Shown here: one piece after another, positions 19,616 to 29,162 of the stretch
How positions within the stretch are numbered: position 1 is the stretch's first letter
Layout: the number at the start of each line of letters is the position of its first letter
From: Bin55 sp009840545
Lineage (GTDB): Bacteria > Pseudomonadota > Gammaproteobacteria > Pseudomonadales > Azotimanducaceae
Assembly (NCBI GenBank): GCA_965208815.1
Contig: OZ242357.1
Span: 2,418,001 to 2,482,000 of the forward strand
DNA length: 64,000 nucleotides
Direction of reading: 5' to 3'
Made by a program: the position numbers and the translations under genes
Notes under the pieces: generated by a model
The model's database searches: none
What the model was told of the DNA's origin: nothing
The model's input: the letters and a program-made list of their open reading frames with translations, nothing else

Positions 19616-20473
19616 CTACTCGTTTCGAATAGTTGTTGCGTATTCCTCTGCTAGGTGTGCCGCCGTAGTACTTGGATAGTCGTTTACCACCCTCTCCAAG
19701 TACTCAAGAGCTTTAGGTTTGTCTTCTAACTGGTCGTAGATCGTTCCAAGTTTATACATGCCTTCCGGTGTCTTGGCGTGATCGGGAAACAGTCTTACAA
19801 GCTGTACGAGATTTTGCCTTGCTTGTTCGAGTAGAGGTGGATCCATTTGTGCATAGGTTTGACCTAGCCAATAGAATGCATCGGGAAGATGGTCCCCGTT
19901 TGGATACGCCTTTACCATCTCCTCCAACAGACCTACCGCCTCTTCGTAGTTTCCGTCCTCAATCAAAGAAAAAGCACTTCGATACATTCCGGCTTCAGAA
20001 TCCGGAGGAGCGGTAGAAATCGCGTTTGTTGAGACTGTTGCCTGTCCTGACAACCCTAGAATTCGTTCGTCTAGCTCAACGTACCGATCACGATTTTCGT
20101 GTCGAAGCAACTGCACTTGGTGTTCTAGTTCTTCGAGTCGCCCCAGCATTCTAGAGTTATCTTCCTGCAACTCCCGGACTCTTTCTATTAAGAAACCAAG
20201 CTCAAAGTTGCCACCCTCAATAGTAGATTCTTTAGACTCGGTCTGCGGAAATACCGTCACATCCTCATCGGACTTCGGACTCTCTTCCTGCGTGGATTTT
20301 TCTTCGGCTTGAGATGTCGGACTCGCTTCAAACACAAGCCCTTGATCCTCATTCTGAGCAAGAAGGTTTGAAGCAACGCTAAGGCAAAGCAACGCGGCAC
20401 AAAGCCTAGTTACCGTGAAAACACTTAGTGCCCTGCAAGTTCCAGAATCCGGCGGTGTCGTGCGTCCATGCAT
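19616..20473 (-). CDS. cpoB: Cell-division coordinator CpoB (YbgF)
   Basis: Periplasmic partner of TolA that couples outer-membrane constriction to peptidoglycan synthesis. Signal peptide at residues 18-40 (LCLSVASNLLA-QNED), acidic spacer, short coiled coil at about 100-135 (LIERVRELQEDNSRMLGRLEELEHQ), then three TPR repeats (about 160-280). Last gene of the tol-pal run, 16 bases after pal. Confidence 0.95.
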   Translation of the reverse strand: MHGRTTPPDSGTCRALSVFTVTRLCAALLCLSVASNLLAQNEDQGLVFEASPTSQAEEKSTQEESPKSDEDVTVFPQTESKESTIEGGNFELGFLIERVRELQEDNSRMLGRLEELEHQVQLLRHENRDRYVELDERILGLSGQATVSTNAISTAPPDSEAGMYRSAFSLIEDGNYEEAVGLLEEMVKAYPNGDHLPDAFYWLGQTYAQMDPPLLEQARQNLVQLVRLFPDHAKTPEGMYKLGTIYDQLEDKPKALEYLERVVNDYPSTTAAHLAEEYATTIRNE

Positions 20474-20489
20474 AGAGTGTCAGATGAAT

Positions 20490-21074
20490 CTATTCGTTCC
20501 CTTTCACCTTTAGCACAGCACGGCGATTCTTTGCCCATGCCGCTTCATTGCTTGCCGCATCTACAGGAACTTCCTCACCGAGAGAGGTCGTTGTGATTTG
20601 AGATGATCGAACTCCCGCACCTATGAGGTAGTCAGCAACCGCTTGTGCCCTTCGTTCGCCCAAGGCTAAGTTGTACTCGCGAGTGCCACGTTCATCGCAG
20701 TGTCCTTCAATAATGATTGAGAGTGATCTATCTTCTACAAGAACTTCCGCGTAGCGGTTGAACACCGAGAAATCTCCTGAGGAGAGATCTGCCTCATCAA
20801 AGTCGAAATTAAACGTTCGTGGAAGTGCTTCACCATCTTCGTTCTGTACGATCAAAATGACTTCTCCCTGCGGCGTCTCACCCACAACATACGGCGGAGG
20901 CGGCGGAGGTGGCGGAGGGGGTGGTGGCGGAGGCGGTTCTTCCGGCTTGGGAGGTTCTAAGACATCCACTATTTCCTCCTGTGGTGGTACATCGCACGGT
21001 AAAAGAGCACAAGCCGACATAAACACTAGCATTGAGACTAGCAATATTCCGTCGCGCAAATTCGTGAACTTCAT
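20490..21074 (-). CDS. pal: Peptidoglycan-associated lipoprotein Pal
   Basis: Outer-membrane lipoprotein that binds diaminopimelate in peptidoglycan and TolB. ATG at 21074 has GGAGA upstream; signal peptide with lipobox LVFMSAC. OmpA-like C-domain with IIEGHCDERGTREYNLALGERRA. The linker is unusual: about fifteen consecutive prolines (coded at 20894-20938) flanked by acidic Pro-Glu segments. A longer frame-open start at 21131 is rejected as it hides the signal peptide. Confidence 0.96.
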   Translation of the reverse strand: MKFTNLRDGILLVSMLVFMSACALLPCDVPPQEEIVDVLEPPKPEEPPPPPPPPPPPPPPPYVVGETPQGEVILIVQNEDGEALPRTFNFDFDEADLSSGDFSVFNRYAEVLVEDRSLSIIIEGHCDERGTREYNLALGERRAQAVADYLIGAGVRSSQITTTSLGEEVPVDAASNEAAWAKNRRAVLKVKGNE

Positions 21075-21403
21075 CAATTTCTCCCGAGTCCTCAATCCAA
21101 AGCGTCTCAACTTTTGTGCAATTCTAGCCATGAGACATCAACTGCACGTACTTGACCTTTCGGCCCTGAGCAATCCAAGCCGATAATTCCTCGACACTTT
21201 TCGCCCTCTTTTACGAAATGCAAATGATTGCAAGTCCGTTTCATTCTAATCATTTTCCCATTCAGTCTTCGATAACGTCCGCAACTTTAGCAAGCTCTTT
21301 GCTAATGCTCAACTTTGAAGCACACGAAGCGTCTCGACATTCGTTTAGCAAGTCTTGAATCGAATTGTTAGTGTAATTCATGCCGCCCTGTTGAATGCTC
21401 CAA
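21075..21403 (-). other. Unusually long tolB-pal gap with two tiny open frames
   Basis: Pal usually follows tolB closely; here 329 bases separate them. Two short minus-strand frames occur: 21262-21381 (39 residues, begins MNYTNNSIQDLL, preceded by AGGGCGG) and 21107-21253 (48 residues, begins MIRMKRTCNHLH, three cysteines). Neither is recognisable. Whether they are expressed is unknown. Confidence 0.3.
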
Positions 21404-22705
21404 CTAAATCTTGCGCGAAGTAAGGTTCGACGCAAGATATGGCGACCATGCCGGTTCCTGAACATCTCCTTGAGAAGAGGGCAGCTTCAGTTCCACTTGA
21501 CCATCGACCGAGACAACTCCAAGGATCCCGCGATTGTCCTCTCTAGTGCCAAAGACCACCATCATTCCGTTTGGCGCAACCGAAGGGGACTCGTCCAAGA
21601 CATTGCTCGTCAAAATGCGAGGCTGTCCGTCCACATCGAGAGATTGCCAAACGATGTGATAGCTATCGTCCTCAGCACGATGCACGTACAACATGTTACC
21701 GTCTGGCAACATGCGCGGTCGAGCATTGTAGTCACCGACAAACGTCAATCGTTTCGGCGATAAGCTTCTCAAGTTGACCATGTAGAGCTGGGGGTTACCC
21801 GCACGATCTGAAGTAAAAACCAATGAAGACCCGTCGGTTGTCCAAGATGGTTCAGTGTCTATTGCACGGTGACTCGTTATACGTCGATATTCTCGATCTC
21901 TCAAGTCAACGGTATATACCTCTGTATTTCCGTCCCTCGATAGTGTTAAAGCAATCTTTGTACCGTCGGGTGAGAAAGCTGGTGCACTGTTGGTTCCTTT
22001 GAAAGCCGCAATTGTTTCTCTCTCTCCACTGGCAAGTTCCTGAACTACTACTGTGGAACTTCCAGTTTCGAAAGTCACATAACAAATTCTCTTTCCATCA
22101 GGCGACCAAGTCGGCGACATAATTGGACTCAAAGATTCCAGAATCGTATTTACGTTTGCTCCATCTGAATCGGCAATTTGAAGCCGGTACGTTGGTGATT
22201 CTGTTCCGCGACCTTGTACAAGTACATACATGATTTTGGTCGAGAATGCTCCCCGTACATTTACGATCGCCTCAAACACTTCGTCCGATACGAGGTGCGC
22301 AACATCCCTATGCTGATTTCGCGCGCCCGAAATTGTCCCGCCGTGAATTCGACGCTCTCCGGTCACATCGAAAACGTGGTAAGAAATTGACATCTCGGTG
22401 GCGGTTGTCTCGACGACATCGCCAATGATTACGTACTGAACGCCTAAGACCTGCCAATCTCTGAACGCAATATCTTCCGGCTTGTGCGGAAATGACAGCA
22501 TGTTGGACGAATCCATGGGAGCGAATTGACCGCTACGTGCAAGATCAAACTCAACTATGGGAGTTATGTCCGGAATGCCTGCTGCCGTCCTAAAGGGCAC
22601 AACCGCAACCGGTGTGATTTGGTCGTTCCCTTGATCAATAATGATCTCGAATCCTTGAGTGCCGATGCATAGAAACAGCATCACCGTAGTTATTAGTGCT
22701 TTCAC
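21404..22705 (-). CDS. tolB: Tol-Pal translocation protein TolB
   Basis: Periplasmic beta-propeller linking Pal and TolA. Signal peptide residues 1-19, N-terminal alpha/beta domain (about 20-160) and a six-bladed propeller with repeated SPDGKRICYV, SPDGTKIALT, TTDGSSLVFTSDRAGNPQLY blades. 433 residues, start overlapping tolA stop by four bases. Confidence 0.97.
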   Translation of the reverse strand: MKALITTVMLFLCIGTQGFEIIIDQGNDQITPVAVVPFRTAAGIPDITPIVEFDLARSGQFAPMDSSNMLSFPHKPEDIAFRDWQVLGVQYVIIGDVVETTATEMSISYHVFDVTGERRIHGGTISGARNQHRDVAHLVSDEVFEAIVNVRGAFSTKIMYVLVQGRGTESPTYRLQIADSDGANVNTILESLSPIMSPTWSPDGKRICYVTFETGSSTVVVQELASGERETIAAFKGTNSAPAFSPDGTKIALTLSRDGNTEVYTVDLRDREYRRITSHRAIDTEPSWTTDGSSLVFTSDRAGNPQLYMVNLRSLSPKRLTFVGDYNARPRMLPDGNMLYVHRAEDDSYHIVWQSLDVDGQPRILTSNVLDESPSVAPNGMMVVFGTREDNRGILGVVSVDGQVELKLPSSQGDVQEPAWSPYLASNLTSRKI

Positions 22706-23394
22706 CGTAGTAGGTCCTCTCCTCGAAATCTAAGATTGAACGACCGAAATCTTTGCTCGAACAATTCGGAATTGTTGGGCACAGCGAATTTCTTCACAGC
22801 CTTTACTGCTGCTATTGTGGATCGGTCAAAGGCCTCGTGCCCGCTAGACTCGAGCAACTCCACTGTATCCAGCTCGCCATTGGGAAACAGTTCAACTTGT
22901 AACACTGTCTCCATATCCCTAGTCGCGCTAGGTGGTCGGGACCACTTCACGACAATTGCCGAATATATGGCATTGACATAAGAGGTTGATTCTTCATCGA
23001 AGATTGCATTTTGAAATCCTTCGGTCTCTCGAATCAATCCTTGATCAAATATCTGATTCCTCAACTCTTCCAATCTAATTCGCTCCAACGCTCTGCGTTC
23101 CTCTTCCGTCTGTTCGAACTCGTCTGCTAAGTCGGAATCTCCCTCTTCGTCACTTGTTTCGGGAGACATATTGACCGAAGGCACCGAATCTTGAATATTC
23201 GGTGACACGTTGCTTGTTCTTGTCTCCCTCTCCAGAACTAGAAGAGACACTGATATTGTGTTCGGTTCAAAGACCCGAGAATTCTCGGAGGATGCTCCGC
23301 TGACATCGAAAACGTACGCGGACGCGGCGGCGAATCCATGCAACAACACGGCAAGCAATACCGGCACTGAGTAATCTCGTATGTGCTTGGCCAC
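22702..23394 (-). CDS. tolA: TolA, short form
   Basis: Energised inner-membrane linker reaching Pal and TolB. A single N-terminal transmembrane helix (VPVLLAVLLHGFAAASAYVF), a short acidic/charged middle (about residues 75-115, with EEERRALERIRLEELRNQI) and a TonB/TolA C-domain (about 130-230: YVNAIYSAIVVKWSRPP, then VELLESSGHEAFDRSTIAAVKA). At 230 residues it lacks the long Ala/Lys-rich helix of enterobacterial TolA (over 400). Placement between tolR and tolB makes the identity firm. Confidence 0.92.
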   Translation of the reverse strand: MAKHIRDYSVPVLLAVLLHGFAAASAYVFDVSGASSENSRVFEPNTISVSLLVLERETRTSNVSPNIQDSVPSVNMSPETSDEEGDSDLADEFEQTEEERRALERIRLEELRNQIFDQGLIRETEGFQNAIFDEESTSYVNAIYSAIVVKWSRPPSATRDMETVLQVELFPNGELDTVELLESSGHEAFDRSTIAAVKAVKKFAVPNNSELFEQRFRSFNLRFRGEDLLR

Positions 23395-23823
23395 TTAAAC
23401 TTCCGGTGGCTCAGTTATTAGCCCTACGTTGGAAGCACCCGAATCCTGAAGTGCTTGCATTACTTCAACGACTTGTCCGTATGCCAGCCTCTCATCCGCC
23501 CTCACAAACACGGGTACACGAGGACGTGCATTCAAGACTTTGGAGGTTCGATCCTTAAGTTCTTCCAACGAAACAAACTCGTCCTCGTCGTAGATGTCCG
23601 TCACTCCAATGTTGACATAGATGCGACCACTTTCGCTTAGCGTTACAACTAAAGGGTTGTCGTCTCCTCCTTCGAGCAACTCCGAGGAATTCTGTGGTAG
23701 ATCCACATCAATACCCTGCGTCAACATCGGAACTGCCACCATCGAAATCACCAACAGAACCAGCATGACATCGATCAACGGAACGACGTTGATCTGGGAC
23801 ATGGGACGACGGCGGACTGCCAT
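23395..23823 (-). CDS. tolR: TolR
   Basis: Proton-channel partner of TolQ. One transmembrane helix with the functional Asp in NVVPLIDVMLVLLVI (about residue 18), followed by a periplasmic ExbD/TolR domain of 142 residues total. ATG overlaps the tolQ stop by one base. Confidence 0.97.
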   Translation of the reverse strand: MAVRRRPMSQINVVPLIDVMLVLLVISMVAVPMLTQGIDVDLPQNSSELLEGGDDNPLVVTLSESGRIYVNIGVTDIYDEDEFVSLEELKDRTSKVLNARPRVPVFVRADERLAYGQVVEVMQALQDSGASNVGLITEPPEV

Positions 23824-24503
23824 TACGTTGTCTCAGCCCTAGCTGCTCGATAGAGAATCGACACCAGCTCGTCAACGAAACCTTCATAGCGCTTACTCAA
23901 CGTTTCAACTCGTGCTGAATACCGATTGAAAGCGACTACTGCTGGTATAGCTGCAAACAAGCCCATGGCGGTCACAATCAGAACCTCCGCAATTCCCGGC
24001 GCGAGGGACGCATGCGATGCCTGGCTCATGGTAGCTATATCTCGAAAAACATTGATCAAACCCACAACGGTCCCTAGTAGCCCAACGTAAGGACTGACCG
24101 ACCCCACAGAAGCCAAGAATCCAAGATGAGTCTCAAGGGACTCTTCTTCCCTCGAAACAGCCACCCGTGTGACTCGTGTCACTGAAGTCAGTACTGCTTC
24201 GGGATCAACATTTCCATCGTCCACAATGCGTTCGAATTCTCGAAATCCCGAAACGAAGATCGTCTCAATGCCCGACTGCGATTCAGACTCCACAATTTCT
24301 GAATAGAGCTGGCGTAGGTCGGTGCCGCCCCAGAAGGTGTCTTCGAAGTCCAGGAGTTCTCGCCGTGCATTGGATAACGCGATGTACCTCTGGAAAATCA
24401 TGGTCCAAGAGACAACCGACACCACCGCTAAGAGAATGATGATCGAAAGCACCGGCCATGATGCGCCAAACACCAATGAAGTAAAGGAAACTGGATCGTT
24501 CAT
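23823..24503 (-). CDS. tolQ: TolQ
   Basis: Three-helix MotA/ExbB-type channel protein of the Tol motor, 226 residues. Transmembrane spans at about 13-36, 130-158 (GLLGTVVGLINVFRDIA) and 168-190 (EVLIVTAMGLFAAIPAVVAF). It begins five bases after ruvB; the thioesterase ybgC that usually precedes it is absent. Confidence 0.97.
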   Translation of the reverse strand: MNDPVSFTSLVFGASWPVLSIIILLAVVSVVSWTMIFQRYIALSNARRELLDFEDTFWGGTDLRQLYSEIVESESQSGIETIFVSGFREFERIVDDGNVDPEAVLTSVTRVTRVAVSREEESLETHLGFLASVGSVSPYVGLLGTVVGLINVFRDIATMSQASHASLAPGIAEVLIVTAMGLFAAIPAVVAFNRYSARVETLSKRYEGFVDELVSILYRAARAETT

Positions 24504-24508
24504 GTTGG

Positions 24509-25564
24509 TTAGTCGTCTGGGTCCAAGTCAAGCTCTCCTTCCATAGTGGGACCGCCCCTTAGTCCTAAGTGGCGCCACGCTTTTTGAGTCGCGACTCGTC
24601 CACTACGCGTTCGCATTAAGAAGCCTTTTTGTATGAGGAATGGCTCTACAACTTCTTCGAGCGTACCACGATCTTCGCCGATAGCTGCGGACAGCGTTTC
24701 AATTCCCACCGGTCCTCCCGAAAATTTCTCAATTATGGTCAGAAGATAGGTCGTGTCCATTCCGTCCAGCCCTTGAGTGTCGACCTCAAACAGAGTCAAG
24801 GCTTTATCCGCAATTTCCGCATCGATTGAGCCATCAGCTCGAACTTGAGCAAAGTCACGTACACGTCGCAATAGACGATTGGCTACCCGGGGTGTTGATC
24901 GCGATCGTTTCGCAATCTCTTGCGCTCCCTCGTCGTCGATTTGAATTTTGAGCTTCTGTGCTGAACGTAGAACAATTTCCGCCAAGTCCTCAGCATCGTA
25001 GTAGTCCAATCTCAATACGATGTCGAAGCGATCATAAAGTGGAGTTGTAAGAAGACCAATGCGAGTCGTAGCACCCACAAATGTGAACGGTTTTAAGGGC
25101 ATTCGCACCGATTTGGCGGCTGGCCCGTCGCCAATCATGATGTCGAGTTTGAAGTCTTCCATTGCAGGATACATCAGCTCTTCGACGGCGACAGGCAGCC
25201 TGTGACATTCGTCAACAAAGAGTACGCCAGAAGGTTGCAGATTGGTGAGCATTCCGGCCATATCTCCGGCGCGTTCGAGAACGGGACCCGATGTCATTCG
25301 CACAGGCACTCCCATCTCGTTTCCGACAATGTGAGCTAGGGTCGTCTTACCCAATCCAGGTGGACCGTAAAAGAGAATATGGGACAACGTGTCTCCACGA
25401 TCTCTAGCAGCATCGATGCATATGTTCATTTGCTCCTTGAGCTTGGGCTGACCTATAAACTCATCCAAAGTCGCAGGTCGTAACTGGCGTTCCATCGAGA
25501 GGTCCTCCTTGCTAGGTAGAGGGTCAAGAACCCGTACCTTGTCCGGATTAATGCTCATCGTCAA
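24509..25564 (-). CDS. ruvB: Holliday-junction helicase RuvB
   Basis: Hexameric AAA+ motor for branch migration. Walker A GPPGLGKTTLA, Walker B VDECHR (usually DEIHR), sensor GATTR, Arg finger region TPRVANRLLRRVRDFAQV and winged-helix C-domain. 351 residues; four-base overlap with ruvA. Confidence 0.98.
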   Translation of the reverse strand: MTMSINPDKVRVLDPLPSKEDLSMERQLRPATLDEFIGQPKLKEQMNICIDAARDRGDTLSHILFYGPPGLGKTTLAHIVGNEMGVPVRMTSGPVLERAGDMAGMLTNLQPSGVLFVDECHRLPVAVEELMYPAMEDFKLDIMIGDGPAAKSVRMPLKPFTFVGATTRIGLLTTPLYDRFDIVLRLDYYDAEDLAEIVLRSAQKLKIQIDDEGAQEIAKRSRSTPRVANRLLRRVRDFAQVRADGSIDAEIADKALTLFEVDTQGLDGMDTTYLLTIIEKFSGGPVGIETLSAAIGEDRGTLEEVVEPFLIQKGFLMRTRSGRVATQKAWRHLGLRGGPTMEGELDLDPDD

Positions 25565-26142
25565 CGGGCCAAGCGTTGCAAGCTGGTTCTGATGAGTTCC
25601 TCAAGTTCTATACCATCGTACCAAGCCGAATTTATTGCCTGGCGCGAAGCTGTTCGACCAAACCCCAGCTGAACCAAAGCGGTCTCGGCGTCGGCTTGAA
25701 GAGAGGAGGAGTCAATCTGCGATTGAGCTAGAGCATATGGAAGTCGTTCAACGCGGTCGGACAGGTCCACCAAGATTCTCTCCGCGGTTCTCTTGCCAAC
25801 TCCCTTGACTCTCATCAGTGCACTAGTGTCTCGTTGGCTCACGCTGCGAACCAGTTCCGACAGCGTGAGCACTCCCAACATTGAAATCGCACTCTTCGGA
25901 CCGATGCCGGATATTTTTATGAGCACTCGAAAAAACTCTCTCATAGGCTTATTGGGGAACGCATAGAGAGCCTGTGCATCTTGCAGGACGATCTGGTGAG
26001 TATGAAGCGTACAGTCGTCCCCAACACTATACTCGTCAAATGTACCGAGAGGAACTTCGACCTCGTAGCCCACACCGTTTACGTCAATGACCCCAACTGA
26101 GCCATCTAAGTCAACAATCTTACCTACCAGTCGGCCAATCAT
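25561..26142 (-). CDS. ruvA: Holliday-junction DNA-binding protein RuvA
   Basis: Tetrameric junction clamp with an OB-fold (residues 1-63), tandem helix-hairpin-helix motifs (KISGIGPKSAISML and RVKGVGKRTAERILVDL) and a C-terminal RuvB-binding domain. 193 residues. Its start overlaps the ruvC end by 23 bases. Confidence 0.97.
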   Translation of the reverse strand: MIGRLVGKIVDLDGSVGVIDVNGVGYEVEVPLGTFDEYSVGDDCTLHTHQIVLQDAQALYAFPNKPMREFFRVLIKISGIGPKSAISMLGVLTLSELVRSVSQRDTSALMRVKGVGKRTAERILVDLSDRVERLPYALAQSQIDSSSLQADAETALVQLGFGRTASRQAINSAWYDGIELEELIRTSLQRLAR

Positions 26143-26611
26143 TTGTTCGCTTCGAGAATACGTGACAGATTGCGATCGCTAAAGCATCCGATGCGTCTTT
26201 GCTTATGTCGCCTTCTAAGTGCAGCAACATCTTAACCATGTATTGAACCTGATCCTTCGTTGCACTACCTGTTCCAACGACCATGTTCTTCACAAAGCGT
26301 GCAGCATATTCGCTAATTGAAATCTCGTGCGCGAGTACAGCAACCATAGCGGCACCACGTGCCTGTCCTAGTTTCAACGCAGAATTGGGGTTGTGGGCGA
26401 CGAAAACCTCTTCTATTGCACACTCGTCCACATCGTATTCCGACACAACGAGATCGATACCCTCGTAGATCTCCTTTAACCGTGAGGGGAAATCATCGCT
26501 GTGTGTTCGAATGCACCCGGAGGCCACGTATCGAATGCTAGTCTCACTCTGTGCAATCAACCCGTATCCAGTGGCTCTAGATCCGGGATCGATGCCGAGG
26601 ACGCAGGTCAT
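26120..26611 (-). CDS. ruvC: Holliday-junction resolvase RuvC
   Basis: RNase-H-fold endonuclease. Catalytic acids in LGIDPGSRATGYG (Asp7), AIEEVFVAHN (Glu) and DASDALAIAICH (Asp pair). 163 residues; four-base overlap with yebC. Confidence 0.97.
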   Translation of the reverse strand: MTCVLGIDPGSRATGYGLIAQSETSIRYVASGCIRTHSDDFPSRLKEIYEGIDLVVSEYDVDECAIEEVFVAHNPNSALKLGQARGAAMVAVLAHEISISEYAARFVKNMVVGTGSATKDQVQYMVKMLLHLEGDISKDASDALAIAICHVFSKRTNDWPTGR

Positions 26612-27348
26612 CCCTCATGTGGAAGCGAGGAAAGCGATGCATTGGTATATACGTTCTGCACGTCGTCAAGGTCGTCCAACGTCTCAATGAGATTGAGAGT
26701 TTTCTCCGACAATTCCGAATCGCACTCGGTTGTTGTGGATGGCCACATGGTTACTTCGGCCAAGAGCGGATTCAACGACTCTGCGTTAAAGGAATCCAAC
26801 ACGCTTCCGTATTCTTCAAACGTTGAAAATACCACCGTGTTGCCGTCTTCGTCCGTATCTACGTCTTCGGCTCCGGCATCAAGGGCGATCTCCATGATTC
26901 TGTCCGGATCGAAAGAGTCGTCAAACTGCAGAACACCACGACGATCAAAGAGGTAAGAGACGGATCCAGAAGTACCTAACGAACCACCGTGCTTTGAAAA
27001 CGCATGCCTAATTTCCGCGACGGTTCGATTACGGTTGTCCGTCATGGTCTCTACGAGAATTGCAATGCCTCCAGGACCGTATCCTTCATATACGATCTCC
27101 TCCAGAGCACCCTCGTCGGAATCACCCGCACCCCGAGCGATTGCGCGATCCATCGTGTCGCGAGGCATGTTGACTGACAGCGCATTGTCAATGGCAGCCC
27201 TGAGCCGAGGATTGTCGGCAGGAGTTGAACCGCCTAGTCGAGCAGCCACAGTCAGTTCTCGGATTACTTTGGTCCAAACTTTCGCCCTCTTGGCATCCTG
27301 GCGGGCTTTTCGGTGCTTAATATTGGCCCACTTGGAGTGACCCGCCAC
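26608..27348 (-). CDS. yebC: YebC/TACO1-family protein
   Basis: Bacterial relatives ease translation through difficult stretches or regulate transcription. The canonical AGHSKWANIKHRKARQDAKRAKVWTK start places the initiator at a GTG whose first base is the last base of the aspS stop (TAGTG). This gives 246 residues, the family length; the longer frame-open start at 27429 runs inside aspS and is rejected. Tightly coupled upstream to aspS and downstream to ruvC. Confidence 0.96.
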   Translation of the reverse strand: MAGHSKWANIKHRKARQDAKRAKVWTKVIRELTVAARLGGSTPADNPRLRAAIDNALSVNMPRDTMDRAIARGAGDSDEGALEEIVYEGYGPGGIAILVETMTDNRNRTVAEIRHAFSKHGGSLGTSGSVSYLFDRRGVLQFDDSFDPDRIMEIALDAGAEDVDTDEDGNTVVFSTFEEYGSVLDSFNAESLNPLLAEVTMWPSTTTECDSELSEKTLNLIETLDDLDDVQNVYTNASLSSLPHEG

Positions 27349-29111
27349 TACTTGGCTCCCTGTATTCTGAGACGGAGATCCCGCAATTGTGCGACATCCA
27401 CCTCGCTTGGGGCCATAGACAGTAGGCATGATGCTGTTTGGGTCTTGGGAAACGCAATCACGTCTCTAATGGATTCCGAGCCCGTCATGATCATGGCTAA
27501 TCGGTCTAGGCCAAGCGCTATTCCGCCGTGAGGTGGACAGCCATATTCCAATGCATCTAGAAGGAATCCAAACTTTACACTCGCTTCTTGACCGATTCCC
27601 AGGGCATCGAATACTGCTCGTTGCATTTGAGCGTCATGTATTCGCAACGAACCACCTCCAAGCTCAATCCCGTTGATCACAACGTCGTACGCATGAGCCT
27701 TGGCACTTAGCGGCGCATTGATGAACTCCTCACGACTGCAGTTCGGCTGAGTAAAGGGATGGTGCGCCGGGACGAATTCGTCCCTCTCCGCACGTTCAAA
27801 CATAGGCCAGTCCACAACCCAACACGCCTGATACCCTTCCTGCAAGAGTCCGAATTCCTGTCCGATCTTCAGGCGCAAAGCACCCATGAAGTTATTTACA
27901 ACTTGGCTCTCTCCGGCACCGATGAACAAGAGGTCGTCGTCTTCAATCTCACATCTCTCAATAATTGCCAGAATCGTCGCTTCATCAAGAAACTTGAGGA
28001 TTGACGACTGCAGGCCATCCATTCCCTCTTCCACATTGTTGGCCTTGATATAAGCAAGACCCTTTGCACCAAAATCAGCAACAAAGTCAACAAGATCATC
28101 AATCTGTTTTCTTGACAAACGCTTAGCACCTAGCGGAGCACGAAGCGCCGCCACGCGACCGTTCTCATCACTTGCCGGTACTGCAAATACCCTGAACTCC
28201 ACGTCGCGAACAAGGTCTCCAATTTCAATCAGTTTCAAGGGGTTGCGCAAGTCAGGCTTGTCAGAACCGTAGCGACTTAAGGCTTCCGAATGCGTAAGTA
28301 CTGGAAATTGATCTAGACGGACGTTGATAGCACTTTCAAAGACCTGTCCAAGCATCTCTTCAGTAATCTTCATGATGTCCGCTTCGTTAACAAACGACGC
28401 CTCTATGTCGATTTGCGTAAACTCAGGTTGTCGATCTCTCCGTAGGTCCTCGTCTCTATAGCATCGAGCAATCTGATAGTAACGATCGAATCCAGACATC
28501 ATCAACATTTGCTTGAACAGCTGAGGCGACTGTGGCAATGCGTAGAACTGTCCAGGCTGAGTGCGGCTAGGAACCAAATAATCTCTTGCTCCTTCTGGTG
28601 TGGACTTGGTCAGTGTGGGAGTCTCAATCTCCATAAAGCCCTCTTGTGCGAGGAACGACCTAGTTTCACCAGCGATCATTGAACGAATCCGAAAGTGCTC
28701 CTGCATTTCAGGTCGACGAAGATCCAGATAACGATAGCGTAGCCGGATGTCTTCCCCAGCGGTTGAGTACTCGTCCAGCTTGAATGGAATCGCACGAGAT
28801 CTATTGAGAATTTCGACGGTCGCCGCCAGTACTTCGACCTCGCCCGTCGGCAGATTGGGATTGACTTGATCCGATCCCCTATGTCTTACAGTTCCAGCCG
28901 CCCGAATAACGAACTCACCTCTCAATTCTTCAGCAATCTCGAATGCAGACTGATTGTCGGGATCGAAGACGACCTGAACTATGCCTTCTCTATCTCTAAC
29001 GTCGAGAAAGATCACACCACCATGGTCACGACGCGATTGAACCCATCCACAGACCCACACATCGCTATCGATGTGCTCTGAGCGAATTTCGCCGCAATAA
29101 TGCGACCGCAT
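27348..29111 (-). CDS. aspS: Aspartyl-tRNA synthetase
   Basis: Class II synthetase. OB-fold anticodon domain (about 1-110), motif 2 QIARCYRDEDLRRDRQPEFTQID, the bacterial GAD insertion (about 290-420) and motif 3 GIALGLDRLAMIM. The start MRSHYCGEI at 29111 matches other AspRS N-termini; ATGs at 29135 and 29123 are also in frame with no clearly better ribosome site. About 587 residues. Confidence 0.97.
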   Translation of the reverse strand: MRSHYCGEIRSEHIDSDVWVCGWVQSRRDHGGVIFLDVRDREGIVQVVFDPDNQSAFEIAEELRGEFVIRAAGTVRHRGSDQVNPNLPTGEVEVLAATVEILNRSRAIPFKLDEYSTAGEDIRLRYRYLDLRRPEMQEHFRIRSMIAGETRSFLAQEGFMEIETPTLTKSTPEGARDYLVPSRTQPGQFYALPQSPQLFKQMLMMSGFDRYYQIARCYRDEDLRRDRQPEFTQIDIEASFVNEADIMKITEEMLGQVFESAINVRLDQFPVLTHSEALSRYGSDKPDLRNPLKLIEIGDLVRDVEFRVFAVPASDENGRVAALRAPLGAKRLSRKQIDDLVDFVADFGAKGLAYIKANNVEEGMDGLQSSILKFLDEATILAIIERCEIEDDDLLFIGAGESQVVNNFMGALRLKIGQEFGLLQEGYQACWVVDWPMFERAERDEFVPAHHPFTQPNCSREEFINAPLSAKAHAYDVVINGIELGGGSLRIHDAQMQRAVFDALGIGQEASVKFGFLLDALEYGCPPHGGIALGLDRLAMIMTGSESIRDVIAFPKTQTASCLLSMAPSEVDVAQLRDLRLRIQGAK

Positions 29112-29162
29112 TGAGGAGCTCATGAACGAACCCATTGAAGAGAGGAAAAGTAAAGCGTGAGA

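Noticed and set aside
20758..21186. Glycine-rich plus-strand frame opposite pal
   Set aside because: It is the mirror of the polyproline codons of pal and lacks any start signal or family resemblance.
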